64,000 nt of DNA from Methylomonas methanica MC09 (lineage in GTDB: Bacteria; Pseudomonadota; Gammaproteobacteria; Methylococcales; Methylomonadaceae): NCBI RefSeq assembly GCF_000214665.1, contig NC_015572.1, positions 1 through 64,000 of the forward strand, read 5' to 3'. Below are positions 30,457 through 39,615 of the stretch, piece after piece; the stretch's first letter is position 1; each line of letters opens with the position of its first letter. A program made the translations under genes and the position numbers. The notes below the pieces were generated by a model. It was not told the DNA's origin. It saw only the letters and a list, made by a program, of their open reading frames with translations, and did not search any database.

Positions 30457-30699
30457 TCAATGCGCCTCCGGATCATCACTAAGACGGGTCCAGCGGTATT
30501 CCACTTTTTCACCCGATTCAACAAGCGTAACCTCAACCATCCAATCTCCATCCTCTAATTGACGAAGGGCATGGCCCACTTCGTACTTAGGACCGAGTGC
30601 TCCAAAACTCTTAATTTTGCCAACCGGAATAGCCGGTGGAGTAACTAACACCTGTATCGCATTTCTCCTTATCAATTGCAACAAGTGATTTCCCACCAT
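30457..30699 (-). CDS. DUF5397-like small protein
   Basis: An 80-aa protein whose core (IKSFGALGPKYEVGHALRQL, EDGDWMVEVTLVESGEKVEY) matches what I know of the DUF5397 family, small proteins often found near toxin-antitoxin genes. The start methionine at 30699 is chosen because the upstream 16 residues run into IS-derived sequence. Function unknown. Confidence 0.65.
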   Translation of the reverse strand: MVGNHLLQLIRRNAIQVLVTPPAIPVGKIKSFGALGPKYEVGHALRQLEDGDWMVEVTLVESGEKVEYRWTRLSDDPEAH

Positions 30700-30712
30700 C
30701 AAAAAGGACAGA

Positions 30713-30975
30713 TCACGAAGCGAGGGATCGATAAAAATTGGCTTCAAATTCTATCGGGCTTTGAAAGCTATTGGCAGGATGCAGCCTGACGGAATTATAA
30801 TCCGTTTCAATATATTCAAACACGGTCTGCCGCATCGCTTCGCGTGATCTAAAGTGATTGCCATGAATTGCCTCAACCTCGAGCGAATGAAAGAAGCTTT
30901 CGACACAGGCATTGTCACAACAATTGCCTTTGGCGTGAGGAGCAATTGACTGGAAGAAAATTTGTCGCCGTTTTT
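30713..30975 (-). pseudogene. 3' remnant of an IS3-family transposase
   Basis: The minus strand encodes the C-terminal end of an IS3 [23 protein letters not shown] with the catalytic glutamate, then [19 protein letters not shown] and [16 protein letters not shown]. The aspartate-bearing N-terminal part is missing and there are no recognisable IS ends. It is inert wreckage between the toxin-antitoxin area and Wadjet. Confidence 0.75.
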
Positions 30976-31138
30976 CACATTAGCAATTTCTAAAGTATAT
31001 GTGCTGATTTTGTTTGAAGCACTCTAAGAATCCGCTCGCCAAATGCCTGATTTTGGCCGGATGTGTTGAAAAAGTTGGTTTAGGTAGCCGGTCTAAATGG
31101 GTTTGGAGGCGGCAACTATGTAAACTGAGAAAAATAAC

Positions 31139-31939
31139 TTAAAAATTTGACACGAATAGATTTGGTAATTTATCAACATTACTCACTAGTAGTTGATATT
31201 CAGGTGGAAGTTGGGTGACGGGATCGATTGCTAAGCGAAGATCCTGAATGACATAGCTAGCTAGGCATTGCCTTACACGTAGCCGTTTAGCTGTAGTCCC
31301 CGGAAAATACTCTGCTGCAATCATTTCCTGCTGTTCTACTGATAAATCAGGATGTGCTACGATTACGAGTTCTAATATTTGATTCCACTCTACATCATCA
31401 ATTTTTGTATAGGGTGCAGGCGTATCGACGGCTTCAATTGATGATATGCGTCCAAGAGTGAAATCACGGAAAGATTTTCTCTCTTCGCACCACGCTCGCA
31501 TGTGCCAGCGTCTTGGGGCGCGGACGATACTATGGGGAAATACTATACTTTCTCGCCCAGAGGGTGAGGTCATAGACCGATAAACAATTTTGATACCCCA
31601 GCCAGTTTTAGCAGCAGAGAAAGACGCAGAAAAAATCGCTAAGTGAATCGGAGACAAATCCACACGGGCGTCTTCAATTTGCTCAATTAAAGCTTTGTCA
31701 TCATGGTGGGAAATTACCCGTAAATATTCATCAGGGGAATATCTGTTGTTTGATCGTCCTATGAATTCCAGTGGAGCATGCGCAGATGCTCTGCGGGCAC
31801 GATCTCCCATTCTTGTTGTTAACTCTCCCATTAGGCGACTAGCCCATACTGTTTTAACGTCCAACAGCTGGCGAATTCGCTCGTTATCAATCGATCCTTC
31901 CCAGGTAAGTATTGTTTCGAGATCAGTTAAGTGAGACAC
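31139..31939 (-). CDS. WYL-domain transcriptional regulator of Wadjet
   Basis: A 266-aa protein with an N-terminal winged helix (ERIRQLLDVKTVWASRLMGE), a WYL domain (IVFPHSIVRAPRRWHMRAWC, then SFRDFTLGRISSIE) and a C-terminal WCX-like region. This is the layout of BrxR/CapW-type regulators that control defence operons. It starts with GTG at 31939 and is divergent from jetA. A 26-bp perfect palindrome in the shared promoter region is the likely operator. WYL domains sense a ligand, perhaps a nucleic acid or nucleotide. Confidence 0.85.
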   Translation of the reverse strand: MSHLTDLETILTWEGSIDNERIRQLLDVKTVWASRLMGELTTRMGDRARRASAHAPLEFIGRSNNRYSPDEYLRVISHHDDKALIEQIEDARVDLSPIHLAIFSASFSAAKTGWGIKIVYRSMTSPSGRESIVFPHSIVRAPRRWHMRAWCEERKSFRDFTLGRISSIEAVDTPAPYTKIDDVEWNQILELVIVAHPDLSVEQQEMIAAEYFPGTTAKRLRVRQCLASYVIQDLRLAIDPVTQLPPEYQLLVSNVDKLPNLFVSNF

Positions 31940-31980
31940 AGGCTAGGTTTCATAAAATAGTTCAGGATTGAAGTCTAGCA

Positions 31981-32006
31981 CTAATTTAGCTTTAAAGCTA
32001 AATTAG
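31981..32006. promoter_or_regulatory. 26-bp perfect palindrome, likely WYL operator
   Basis: The half-site CTAATTTAGCTTT is followed at once by its exact reverse complement, giving an uninterrupted 26-bp palindrome. It lies between the divergent WYL regulator and jetA, ending one base before the jetA -35 box. A dimeric repressor bound here would block jetA transcription and probably its own. Confidence 0.65.
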
Positions 32007-32007
32007 C

Positions 32008-32036
32008 TTGAAATATAAATTATCCTGTTGTATAAA
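32008..32036 (+). promoter_or_regulatory. jetA promoter, possibly leaderless
   Basis: TTGAAA (32008-32013) and TATAAA (32031-32036) are 17 bp apart. Transcription would begin about 7 bases beyond the -10, which is at the jetA ATG (32043). No Shine-Dalgarno precedes this ATG, so a leaderless mRNA is plausible. Confidence 0.5.
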
Positions 32037-32042
32037 TTTAGC

Positions 32043-33458
32043 ATGAACCTATTCGACCGACTGCCCTCATCTTTGTTTAACCCTCTAACTGGGCAGAACA
32101 ACCGGCGTGCTTGGGACTTACTTACTCAACTATCTGAACGATTTTTTGGTCCAGATTGTGTTCCAGATTTTCCAGAGGGTTATCTTCATGAGCGAATAAC
32201 CAAGGAAATTGAGAGATTTCTGCTTGATCGTGGATGGGAGGTTGAAGGTGAAGAAGAATCCTCCACGCCTGTCAATGTGCAAGCTAACCAGCTTTTATCT
32301 CGATTTGTTGAGACCGGTTGGTTCATTGAAGATAGGGTGGGAGCGAGAGTTTTCGTAAATATGCGACCTGTAGTGGCCCGCTTTTTTGAGCTGTTAGAGA
32401 GTTTCACTATGGAAGGCCCTCAATTGGTAGGGGGCAATATCCAATTGATCCACAATCAGTTGAAACACGTGGTTACTGATCCAAAAGGTCAGGCAGCCGG
32501 TTTTCAGAGTGCGGCTTTACTATGCTCCCGCTTGATCAATGCTTTGAATGCCACAACGCTACGCGTCCGTGATTTGATTCATGATTTGACTCAGGAAGAA
32601 GCTACACCGATTTTCGTCAAACGTTTTTTTGCGGAGCATATCGAGGAAATTTATGTGCGTGATTTTCGTCAGATGCGTACTGAGAACCATCCTTTGATGT
32701 TACGGTTTGAAATCATAGAGTTGGTTGATCAAGCTGCGCATAGTAAACCATCGCGCTCATTATTACTTGATGGCTATCGTGAACTACCGGGTGATCGACA
32801 AACAACGGCGGAGGATGCATTAGCTAGGGATATCGCTCGATTTCATCGCCTGCTGGATGTGGAAAAATTCCTTGAGCGTATGGATCGGGTGATCGATTCG
32901 GCAACTCAGCGTGCCTTAGCTTATCTGGGTTATCGACTCAAGGCATCGGAGCGAATGGAGTCTGTCCTAAAAAATGCGGTTTCATCAATTTGCCGTGCTG
33001 CGGATGTCGGCATACCTATCGAATCCAGCTTGTTGTCTCCTTCCGCCGTGATTGCTGACTATCGGCTACGCATGCCTAATCTTCCTCCTGCCAAACCAGT
33101 TCGTCGTTCCATGAAAAAGCGTGAAATGACACCGCGAGAACGCGCCGAACTTATTCTCAGAAAAGCGATGATCAGGCATCGTGATACAACGCCAGCAGCT
33201 ATACACCGTTATGTCGAGTCTCGTATCCCCGTTGGATCGCAATTAGATGCGTCTAGCCTACCAATTGAAAGTGTTGAGGATGCAGTAGCTGTTCTTGTTC
33301 TAATGCGTATGGCTTCAATATTACGCGCAAATCCAAGAGCCATCCGTGAAAATCCCCTTTTTCGCGGCCTCAAATTTGACGTGCAAATGAAAGAAGGCAC
33401 ACGAGCTGAAACGCCCCTGTTTGAAATGGCTGATTTCATAGTTATTAGGAGAAGTTGA
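32043..33458 (+). CDS. jetA: Wadjet subunit JetA
   Basis: JetA is the kleisin-like subunit (MukF analogue) of Wadjet, the SMC complex that finds and cuts small circular DNA such as plasmids. This 471-aa protein begins MNLFDRLPSSLFNPLTG, a start common to the JetA family, and has winged-helix N- and C-terminal parts around a helical middle. A TTG at 32028 would extend it by 5 residues but overlaps the -10 box. It is followed one base later by jetB. Confidence 0.88.
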   Translation: MNLFDRLPSSLFNPLTGQNNRRAWDLLTQLSERFFGPDCVPDFPEGYLHERITKEIERFLLDRGWEVEGEEESSTPVNVQANQLLSRFVETGWFIEDRVGARVFVNMRPVVARFFELLESFTMEGPQLVGGNIQLIHNQLKHVVTDPKGQAAGFQSAALLCSRLINALNATTLRVRDLIHDLTQEEATPIFVKRFFAEHIEEIYVRDFRQMRTENHPLMLRFEIIELVDQAAHSKPSRSLLLDGYRELPGDRQTTAEDALARDIARFHRLLDVEKFLERMDRVIDSATQRALAYLGYRLKASERMESVLKNAVSSICRAADVGIPIESSLLSPSAVIADYRLRMPNLPPAKPVRRSMKKREMTPRERAELILRKAMIRHRDTTPAAIHRYVESRIPVGSQLDASSLPIESVEDAVAVLVLMRMASILRANPRAIRENPLFRGLKFDVQMKEGTRAETPLFEMADFIVIRRS

Positions 33459-33459
33459 C

Positions 33460-34098
33460 ATGCCACGCGATTGGTCGGCGATTGCCGAAGCCTCCAATGG
33501 GTCATATGAAATTCAGGATTTTAAGCGAGCGTTATATCAGTTGGTTGTCCAGCAGTGCCTTTATCTCCGACATCAGGGACAGGCGGTTGCCTATCGATTG
33601 GTATCCAGTTATAGACGCGACTTTGCAGAGGCGTTGGACCTGATGGGGTTACGCCTGGGATTTAATGATCGCTTTGAATATTGCTATGTGACTCAGGATG
33701 TTGGTACTTTAGGGGCGATGGATCTGCAAGAAACCTTGTTTCTGTTGACGCTCCGCCATGTTTACCACCTGCGAGCCAGCGCTGGTGATCTGACAGCTGA
33801 CGGAGAAGCAATGGTTAGTATTCCTGAATTTGAAGAGAGTTTTAAGTTGCTTTGCCAGCGTAGCCTCGATACTAAGACAGAATCATTAAAATCGATGCTT
33901 AGAATGGCAAATCGTCATGGTTTAGCGAAGTCCTTTCCTGCGCCCGAGGGTGATCCTCAGCCCTTTGTGATCTTAATTCTTCCGGGTGTAACTGATGTGC
34001 TCAGTGAACATGCGGTTAGCCGGTTTGGTGCCCATATCAGCGCCAATCTATTAGATGTCGAAGATGGTGTTAATCGACAAGCGGAAGTGGAGCCATGA
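33460..34098 (+). CDS. jetB: Wadjet subunit JetB (DUF4194-type)
   Basis: JetB is the KITE-type partner (MukE analogue) that dimerises and bridges JetA and JetC. The 212-aa length and two winged-helix repeats with ETLFLLTLRHVYHLRASAG and GEAMVSIPEFEESF fit the DUF4194 family. It overlaps jetC by 4 bases (ATGA at 34095-34098). Confidence 0.88.
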   Translation: MPRDWSAIAEASNGSYEIQDFKRALYQLVVQQCLYLRHQGQAVAYRLVSSYRRDFAEALDLMGLRLGFNDRFEYCYVTQDVGTLGAMDLQETLFLLTLRHVYHLRASAGDLTADGEAMVSIPEFEESFKLLCQRSLDTKTESLKSMLRMANRHGLAKSFPAPEGDPQPFVILILPGVTDVLSEHAVSRFGAHISANLLDVEDGVNRQAEVEP

Positions 34099-37000
34099 AA
34101 ACTCTAGTTAATGCACATATTGTGCAGTTTTCATTGTGGGACTATGAAACTTTCCAAATTTCAGCGGGTGGTACTGCGATTATCGGTCCAAACGGTGCGG
34201 GAAAAACGAGCTTAATTGATGCAGTTCAGATTGCAATGGTGGGTGGTCACGGCCAGCATATTCACTTCAACGCACAGTCTGTACACAAGGATGCTCGAAG
34301 CATTCGATCCTACGCGCTCGGCACGATGCGGTCAGGGGATGGTGAAAATGGTGTGATTACTCGCAAGCGCGACGAGGCGTTATCTTATATCTCTCTTGTG
34401 TTTCAGGGGAAAGATGAACGAGATGTTTTAAGCGCTGGGATTTGTATTCATGCAACAGTGACTGATAGCCGTACCCTTGGACTTTATGTGTTTCCGGGGG
34501 TTGCCCTGAAACTCGAGCACCACCTTGAAGAGGTGGGTGACAACAGCAAGGCGCCCATCGACTGGGAGCTCTTTTGTCACCATGGTCGTAACCTTTCCCG
34601 CTCAGCAGGACGAGAGCCAACGATTACCAGTCAGCCCGAATCCTATGTCAGGGAGTTACTCCACAATATTCAGCAAAGTGTTGATGCACGCAGGTTTCTG
34701 CGAGCATTTGGTCATAGTATCAATCTTAAAGCAGTAAGTAGCGTTGGTGACTTTTTACGAGGTTACCTTATTGAGGCTACACCTATCGATAAACGCGGGA
34801 CGCTTCAACACATCAAAACCTTGCGCGCATTGAGTCAACAAATTGAGCAAATAAAAGAGCAGATTGTTCAACTCGAGGCTATAGAAAAAAGTTATGCCAG
34901 AGTTGGGGATTTACGCCGAAAAGCGGCAGTCGCTGAAGCCGTAAAGCTTCAATTTGCAAGCGAAAGTGCCGGCGAAGTGGCCGCTAATTTGGAGAAAGAG
35001 CTAACTGAACTTTCCCAATCTGTAGAGGATGCCCGGCGAGATTTGCCCTATTTGGAAGAATTGCAAACAAGTTTGCAGAATGCCTACGAGGCTTTGCTCC
35101 AGGAATTTAGTGCCGATCCAGATGCGCAACAACCAGCGCAATTGCTTAGTTTGCGTCAAGCCCGTTCAAGCAACGTTTTACAAACTCTAAAAGAAGTAAA
35201 TCGAATTTCTCTCCAGGTAAGGATGGTATTACAGGAGATTAGCGATAACTGTGATGGAGAAACATCTCCTTGGATTAAGGAAGTAAAGCAAAATTTAGAT
35301 ATTTGGGATGGCTGGGCCAAGTCTGATCACATCGCGAGCGTATCACAAATGGAGCAAGTTCTTGATTTATTGCGACGAGTGAACCCGTTATTGCAAGAAA
35401 ATCTTGAAAGTGCTCGCAAAATAGCTAGTTTAGCAAAAAAGGCCTCTCGTTCCAGTGAAGGAAAGTTAAAGGCTCTTAGTCAGGGAAACCGTATCACCGA
35501 TGGAAATGTTGCCCAGGCGGTTTTGTTGTTTGCTAACGCAGGCATTACCTGTGTGCCTGTTGCAGAATTGGTGCAGGTATTAGACATTCGATGGCAAGGA
35601 CCAATAGAAACTTTTCTTGGCCCTCATCGATTAGCATTATTGGTTCAAGAAGGAAGCGAGGATGAAGCTGTTGAACTGATCCGCAGGGAGAAGATTAACG
35701 ATGTAACCATTATTCAACCTGAACACCTAAAAAGTGAAATAGACCGAACCGTCGCTTCTGATACTGTGGCCGCATTGCTGCAGGGTGAAAACAAAGTGGC
35801 TTTGGCTTATTTGCGTCGAATTCTTGGTCGTATGAAGCGTGTAGAAACCGCCGCTGAGCTTCGTCGTGAAGATAGGGCGCTAACAACGGATTACATGTTA
35901 AGCGCCAATGGAGGTACTAAGCGTATTCGCCCTTTACCTGAGGGTCGTTGGATTTTAGGTATCAAGTTAACGAATGAAGATCGATCTGCCATTTTGGAAG
36001 AGAACCGCCAAGTGCTTCTGATGGCAAGAGAAGCTGAACAACGTGAAGGGAAGCTGGCGAGCGCGTCAAATAATCTTCAATCGACAATTCAGCAAGTCAC
36101 TAAAACAGCCTATGAGGTAGCTTTTACATTACATCGAACAGCGTTAACTGAACTGAACGCTACTCCCGATCCAGACACAATTCCTGTTCCAGATCGCGTG
36201 GCTGTTTTGCAGTTAAATTTAAAAACAGCGAAAAGTGAGGCCGACAAAAGTAAAAAAGATTACGAGACTCGCAATGCTGAATTTACCAAGCTATCAACAA
36301 ATTTTGATAACTTAAAACCACAATTGGAAAGTAGACGCGAAGAATACCAAAAACTACAGCAACAGCTTGCCGAAGCAGTGGCAGATACAGACTGGGATCG
36401 TGAGCTTGCTAATGCCGAGTATAGTCGTATATCAGCAATGGATAACGAAGAACTTGGTGATGCGCTAGAAGATCTATATTCGAAGAGACAAACCTGGCTA
36501 AAAAACATTAGTTCAATCGAGCAAGTAGCACGAGACGACTTTATCGATTTTATCAATGATCATTCCATCGAATTATTCGATGAGCGTAACGATTGGCGAT
36601 TGGCTCACAAGTGGGTAACGTCGCATATCGGAAAATTGAAAGACTCGACTCTTGCTGATTATGAGAACGAAGCCCAGTCGGCGAGAGAAGCTGCTGAAGA
36701 ATCTTTCCAGTCAGATGTGAAATTCAAAATGCGGGAAGCTATTCTTCGGGTTCGCCAGGAGATACGAGACCTCAATAAAATTCTTGAAACCTGCCCAGCG
36801 TTTACAAATGGGGAGAAATATCAATTCGTCGCCGATATTTCTCCTGCACATAAATCACTTTACGAACTGATAGTGAATAATTCTGGTGACAGTGAAATAG
36901 ACCTGTTCAGTCAACCGGAAACTCAAGTCAATATTATGGCTTTATTGGAGGCTAGCGAGAGCGGACAAGACAAAGGCAACAATCCATTAGAGGACTACCG

Positions 37001-37475
37001 CCTGCTTTTCAATTTTGACCTGCAAATTCGTCAGGACGGAAAAGTGGTTGATCTTTTGAGTAAGCGGATGGGGGTTGCGTCAAATGGGGAGCATCGTGTG
37101 CCCTTCTATGTTATAGCTGGAGCGGCCTTAGCGACTGCTTACCGTATTCGCCCTGGTGCAGAGCGTTCAGGCGCTGGATTGATGATTTTGGATGAAGCAT
37201 TTTACGGAATGGATGCTCAGAACTCTTTTGTGACAGCTGAATTCTTGAAAAGTCTTGGCTTACAGCTATTAATGGCCGGGCCTGACTCCGATGTGGGTAA
37301 ACTCGCGCCACTTTTGGACAATTATTATGATTTGGTTCGCTATGGTGCGGATGTCTTTGTGGAGCAAGTGCGGGTCAAGGAGCCAGCTCGCCGGCTATTG
37401 AGTAGCGATATTCCTTTGCTGCATCAAGAACTGTTGGATGCTCAGGAAGCACAGTTAATCGCTAATGTACAGTAA
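34095..37475 (+). CDS. jetC: Wadjet SMC ATPase JetC
   Basis: JetC is the SMC motor (MukB analogue) that extrudes DNA loops in Wadjet. The 1126-aa protein has Walker A GPNGAGKTS at residues 31-39, two long coiled-coil arms around a hinge near residues 480-620, and a C-terminal head with Walker B LMILDEAFYGMD (D1033, E1034). All elements of an active ATPase are present. It is the third gene of the jetABCD operon. Confidence 0.93.
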   Translation: MKTLVNAHIVQFSLWDYETFQISAGGTAIIGPNGAGKTSLIDAVQIAMVGGHGQHIHFNAQSVHKDARSIRSYALGTMRSGDGENGVITRKRDEALSYISLVFQGKDERDVLSAGICIHATVTDSRTLGLYVFPGVALKLEHHLEEVGDNSKAPIDWELFCHHGRNLSRSAGREPTITSQPESYVRELLHNIQQSVDARRFLRAFGHSINLKAVSSVGDFLRGYLIEATPIDKRGTLQHIKTLRALSQQIEQIKEQIVQLEAIEKSYARVGDLRRKAAVAEAVKLQFASESAGEVAANLEKELTELSQSVEDARRDLPYLEELQTSLQNAYEALLQEFSADPDAQQPAQLLSLRQARSSNVLQTLKEVNRISLQVRMVLQEISDNCDGETSPWIKEVKQNLDIWDGWAKSDHIASVSQMEQVLDLLRRVNPLLQENLESARKIASLAKKASRSSEGKLKALSQGNRITDGNVAQAVLLFANAGITCVPVAELVQVLDIRWQGPIETFLGPHRLALLVQEGSEDEAVELIRREKINDVTIIQPEHLKSEIDRTVASDTVAALLQGENKVALAYLRRILGRMKRVETAAELRREDRALTTDYMLSANGGTKRIRPLPEGRWILGIKLTNEDRSAILEENRQVLLMAREAEQREGKLASASNNLQSTIQQVTKTAYEVAFTLHRTALTELNATPDPDTIPVPDRVAVLQLNLKTAKSEADKSKKDYETRNAEFTKLSTNFDNLKPQLESRREEYQKLQQQLAEAVADTDWDRELANAEYSRISAMDNEELGDALEDLYSKRQTWLKNISSIEQVARDDFIDFINDHSIELFDERNDWRLAHKWVTSHIGKLKDSTLADYENEAQSAREAAEESFQSDVKFKMREAILRVRQEIRDLNKILETCPAFTNGEKYQFVADISPAHKSLYELIVNNSGDSEIDLFSQPETQVNIMALLEASESGQDKGNNPLEDYRLLFNFDLQIRQDGKVVDLLSKRMGVASNGEHRVPFYVIAGAALATAYRIRPGAERSGAGLMILDEAFYGMDAQNSFVTAEFLKSLGLQLLMAGPDSDVGKLAPLLDNYYDLVRYGADVFVEQVRVKEPARRLLSSDIPLLHQELLDAQEAQLIANVQ

Positions 37476-37481
37476 ACGGAG

Positions 37482-38702
37482 ATGATGGTGAGGGAGGGCG
37501 TTGTTCTATCGGGTGAAGAGGCTGCTAACTCAATTCTTGGAAAGCTACTTAAGCGAGCCGAAAACGCTTTGGCTAAGGATGCGTCTCGTGCCATATCATT
37601 GAGATTATCAGATAAGTCAGTACCGGAGTATTGGCGGTTGCAGCGACATAAGGATAAATTGGAGTGTAATGCGGTACTGAGAGTCGCTGAAAAACAAGGA
37701 GGCATTAAAATTGAATGGGACAAGCGAGCGGATGAGAATTCTCAAGTTGAACGGGTGCTTTTGCTTAATGAAAACCTGTTAGCGAGTTACCTAGGGGTAG
37801 TGCCTCGTTGGGTATTGATTGAGCAAGCTTCTCGAGAGTTTGCCTTGTATCTTGCTCTGTACCCGATATTAGAGCAAGTACTCGAGAAGTGGCGACATGG
37901 TTCGCAAGTACGTAATTCCAAACCAGGAGATTTTGAAGTATGGATCAGCGCAATTCGGGTTATTGATTATTGTAGAAACAAAGTTGGCGATGATATTCCG
38001 ATTCGTCGATTAAGCGCCTCTATTTTTAGTAATAGTAAACGTTTAGAAACACTGGTTCCTTATATTGATTCGCTCATCCAAAATGACTTATCAGCAGCTA
38101 TTCGAGAAGCTGAAGAGGTTTTTAGCGAACTCGGTTTAGTTAAGTTTCCACCCACGTTATTGCTGGCTGGAGATTTAGCGGTTCTATATGGCCAACAAGA
38201 AACTAGAGTATTAAGGCCTTATATCGGTTTGGCACCGAAGGAAATAAAGGCTATCAAAAAGGAAGTATCTTTTTCATATTTACTGACAGTTGAAAACCTA
38301 ACGACATTTCACGAATTGGTGTCCCAACGGCCTCAAGGAGCTATTGTTTTTTATACGGGCGGAATGCCGAGCCCATCTTGGAAAAGGGTGTATAAATTGC
38401 TGCTTCAAGAGCTACCACGGAATGCTTCTATATATCATTGGGGAGATATAGATGGTGGCGGATTTAGAATTGCCAATCATTTAGCAATGTGCTGTTTAGA
38501 AGTGGGTTTCGATTTGCGCCTCCATTGCATGACCGCATCTTTGCTATCATCTGACACAGTCATAGCCCGTGATTTATCGTTAGCTGAGCGAACACAGATT
38601 CAAAATATCTGTGAACGGTGGAGTTGGAAGAACGAAAAAGACGGATTAGGGCCGGTAGCGATCGAACAAGAGGCATTACCTATTGTATGGCCAGCAACAT
38701 AG
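37482..38702 (+). CDS. jetD: Wadjet nuclease subunit JetD
   Basis: JetD cleaves the DNA circle trapped by JetABC. The 406-aa protein has an N-terminal arm and a C-terminal Toprim domain like that of topoisomerase VI: VENLTTFHE supplies the glutamate, and WGDIDGGGFRIA the metal-binding DxD (D322, D324). It starts 6 bases after jetC with CGGAG in front. Its stop is 31 bases from the first right-end TnsB site of element 1, so Wadjet sits at the very edge of the transposon. Confidence 0.92.
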   Translation: MMVREGVVLSGEEAANSILGKLLKRAENALAKDASRAISLRLSDKSVPEYWRLQRHKDKLECNAVLRVAEKQGGIKIEWDKRADENSQVERVLLLNENLLASYLGVVPRWVLIEQASREFALYLALYPILEQVLEKWRHGSQVRNSKPGDFEVWISAIRVIDYCRNKVGDDIPIRRLSASIFSNSKRLETLVPYIDSLIQNDLSAAIREAEEVFSELGLVKFPPTLLLAGDLAVLYGQQETRVLRPYIGLAPKEIKAIKKEVSFSYLLTVENLTTFHELVSQRPQGAIVFYTGGMPSPSWKRVYKLLLQELPRNASIYHWGDIDGGGFRIANHLAMCCLEVGFDLRLHCMTASLLSSDTVIARDLSLAERTQIQNICERWSWKNEKDGLGPVAIEQEALPIVWPAT

Positions 38703-38732
38703 TATTCAGCTCATTGGTAAGTTTTCTGAGTT

Positions 38733-38873
38733 GAAAAATTTTTTCATTATTAGTGGCACAAAATCCGGAATTTTTCATTTTTTGTGTCAAAAGCGAGTAT
38801 AGGGTATGACACAAAAAATGAAAAACCGCTTTAAATTCAATGAACCACTTTTCACTTAATTTGGCACTCGACA
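38733..38873 (-). repeat. Right end of element 1 with four TnsB-type repeats
   Basis: Reading inward from 38873, one inverted copy of the GTGCCAAATTAGTGAAAA-like motif ends the element. Next comes one copy in direct orientation (38807-38825), then inverted copies at 38771-38789 and about 38733-38759. The middle two form a perfect 19-bp inverted repeat with a 17-bp spacer. The same four-site orientation pattern is found at the right end of element 2. Confidence 0.8.
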
Positions 38874-38885
38874 GTTGTTGTCGTT
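38874..38885. other. 12-bp remnant of the original gyrB downstream site
   Basis: The bases GTTGTTGTCGTT are all that separates elements 1 and 2. The first five are the right target duplication of element 1 and the last five (TCGTT) the left target duplication of element 2. Removing both elements restores gyrB-TAG-TTGTTGTCGT followed by the element 3 tip. Confidence 0.85.
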
Positions 38886-38944
38886 TGTCAGATCTCATAA
38901 TTTCTTAAATTTGTCTCATAATTCTTGTACGAAATCTCAAAATT
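38886..38944 (+). repeat. Left end of element 2 with three TnsB-type repeats
   Basis: The motif TCTCATAATT starts at 38893 and 38914, and TCTCAAAATT at 38935, exactly 21 bp apart each time and all in the same orientation. Confidence 0.85.
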
Positions 38945-38955
38945 TATTAAACGGG

Positions 38956-38986
38956 CCTGTCGATGATTTTTTATCGGCAGGTTTTT
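38956..38986 (+). terminator. Rho-independent terminator at the left edge of element 2
   Basis: Stem CCTGTCGAT / ATCGGCAGG (38956-38964 and 38973-38981, one G-U pair) followed by five T. It would stop plus-strand transcription coming from the Wadjet operon of element 1. Confidence 0.6.
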
Positions 38987-39068
38987 AGGTCAACGTCAGA
39001 TATTATGATTTATGAAATGGTGTACGTTACCGTTTGATCGGCACTATGAGCTCTGTTAACATCCCATC

Positions 39069-39131
39069 ATGACTAACGTGTTCCTAACCCCGCAGGCTAT
39101 TATTACCACCATTTCACCAATGGTGGGTTAG
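39069..39131 (+). pseudogene. Short ORF, possible 5' remnant of a phage-type gene
   Basis: A 20-codon frame MTNVFLTPQAIITTISPMVG ends just before the terminator at 39151. The beginning resembles the start of phage coat-type proteins, but the match is too short to trust. It could equally be a leader peptide. Confidence 0.2.
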
Positions 39132-39150
39132 CACGTTTACTTTCTACTGC

Positions 39151-39176
39151 AACCCGCCCAGAGGCGGGTTTTTTAT
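39151..39176 (+). terminator. Strong hairpin terminator
   Basis: A perfect 8-bp stem AACCCGCC / GGCGGGTT with loop CAGA (39151-39170), followed by TTTTATT. Confidence 0.7.
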
Positions 39177-39216
39177 TGCCTGTCTCTTGGGGACTTACTC
39201 TACCAAGGAGATCGAT

Positions 39217-39615
39217 ATGGCATACCAACCACTCAAACAAATGATCGAAGCTGCTGATAAAGCAATCACTGAAGAGGACTTCGATTCATTGATGGCTTTC
39301 TACGCAGACGATGCAACGCTTGTTATCAAGCCTGGCTTGATTGCAACAGGCAAGGAACAAATTCATAAAGCGTTTTTCGCAATTGCCGAACATTTCAACC
39401 ATAGTCTTGTGGTCAAACAAGGCGCGATGCACGTCATTCATGGCGGGAATACGGCTCTAGTCATCATGGAAACCGTTCTGGAAACGGTAGATGCTGCCGG
39501 CGTGGCTAGTCGCATGTCAAGGCGTGCCACCTACGTATTCAGAGAGGACCCTGCCGGCAAGTGGCTTTGCGTTATTGATAATTCGTATGGCACTGAATTA
39601 CTTGGGACAATGTGA
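39217..39615 (+). CDS. SnoaL/DUF4440-like protein
   Basis: A 132-aa NTF2-fold protein: MAFYADDATLVIKPGLIATG and a C-terminal RRATYVFREDPAGKWLCVID strand are typical of the SnoaL/DUF4440 group of small enzymes or binding proteins. ATG 39217 follows AAGGAG at 7 bases; an upstream TTG at 39187 is not needed. It abuts the P-loop kinase gene, with its TGA directly before the next ATG, so the pair is one unit. Function unknown. Confidence 0.8.
   Translation: MAYQPLKQMIEAADKAITEEDFDSLMAFYADDATLVIKPGLIATGKEQIHKAFFAIAEHFNHSLVVKQGAMHVIHGGNTALVIMETVLETVDAAGVASRMSRRATYVFREDPAGKWLCVIDNSYGTELLGTM

Larger units (their letters stand above)
6280..38873 (+). mobile_element. Tn7-like transposon, element 1 (32.6 kb)
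   Basis: The left tip TGTCGGGTGCCA (6280) and the right tip, read inward as TGTCGAGTGCCA (38873), are inverted repeats. Both are flanked by the direct repeat GTTGT (6275-6279 and 38874-38878), the 5-bp duplication typical of Tn7. The element encodes an XRE regulator, TnsA, TnsB, TnsC and two TniQ-family proteins. Cargo lies on both sides of the tns genes: an unknown three-gene operon and zinc-ribbon gene on the left; a Detocs-like pair, VapBC-like pair, NUDIX, lipoproteins and Wadjet on the right. The machinery looks intact. Confidence 0.9.
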
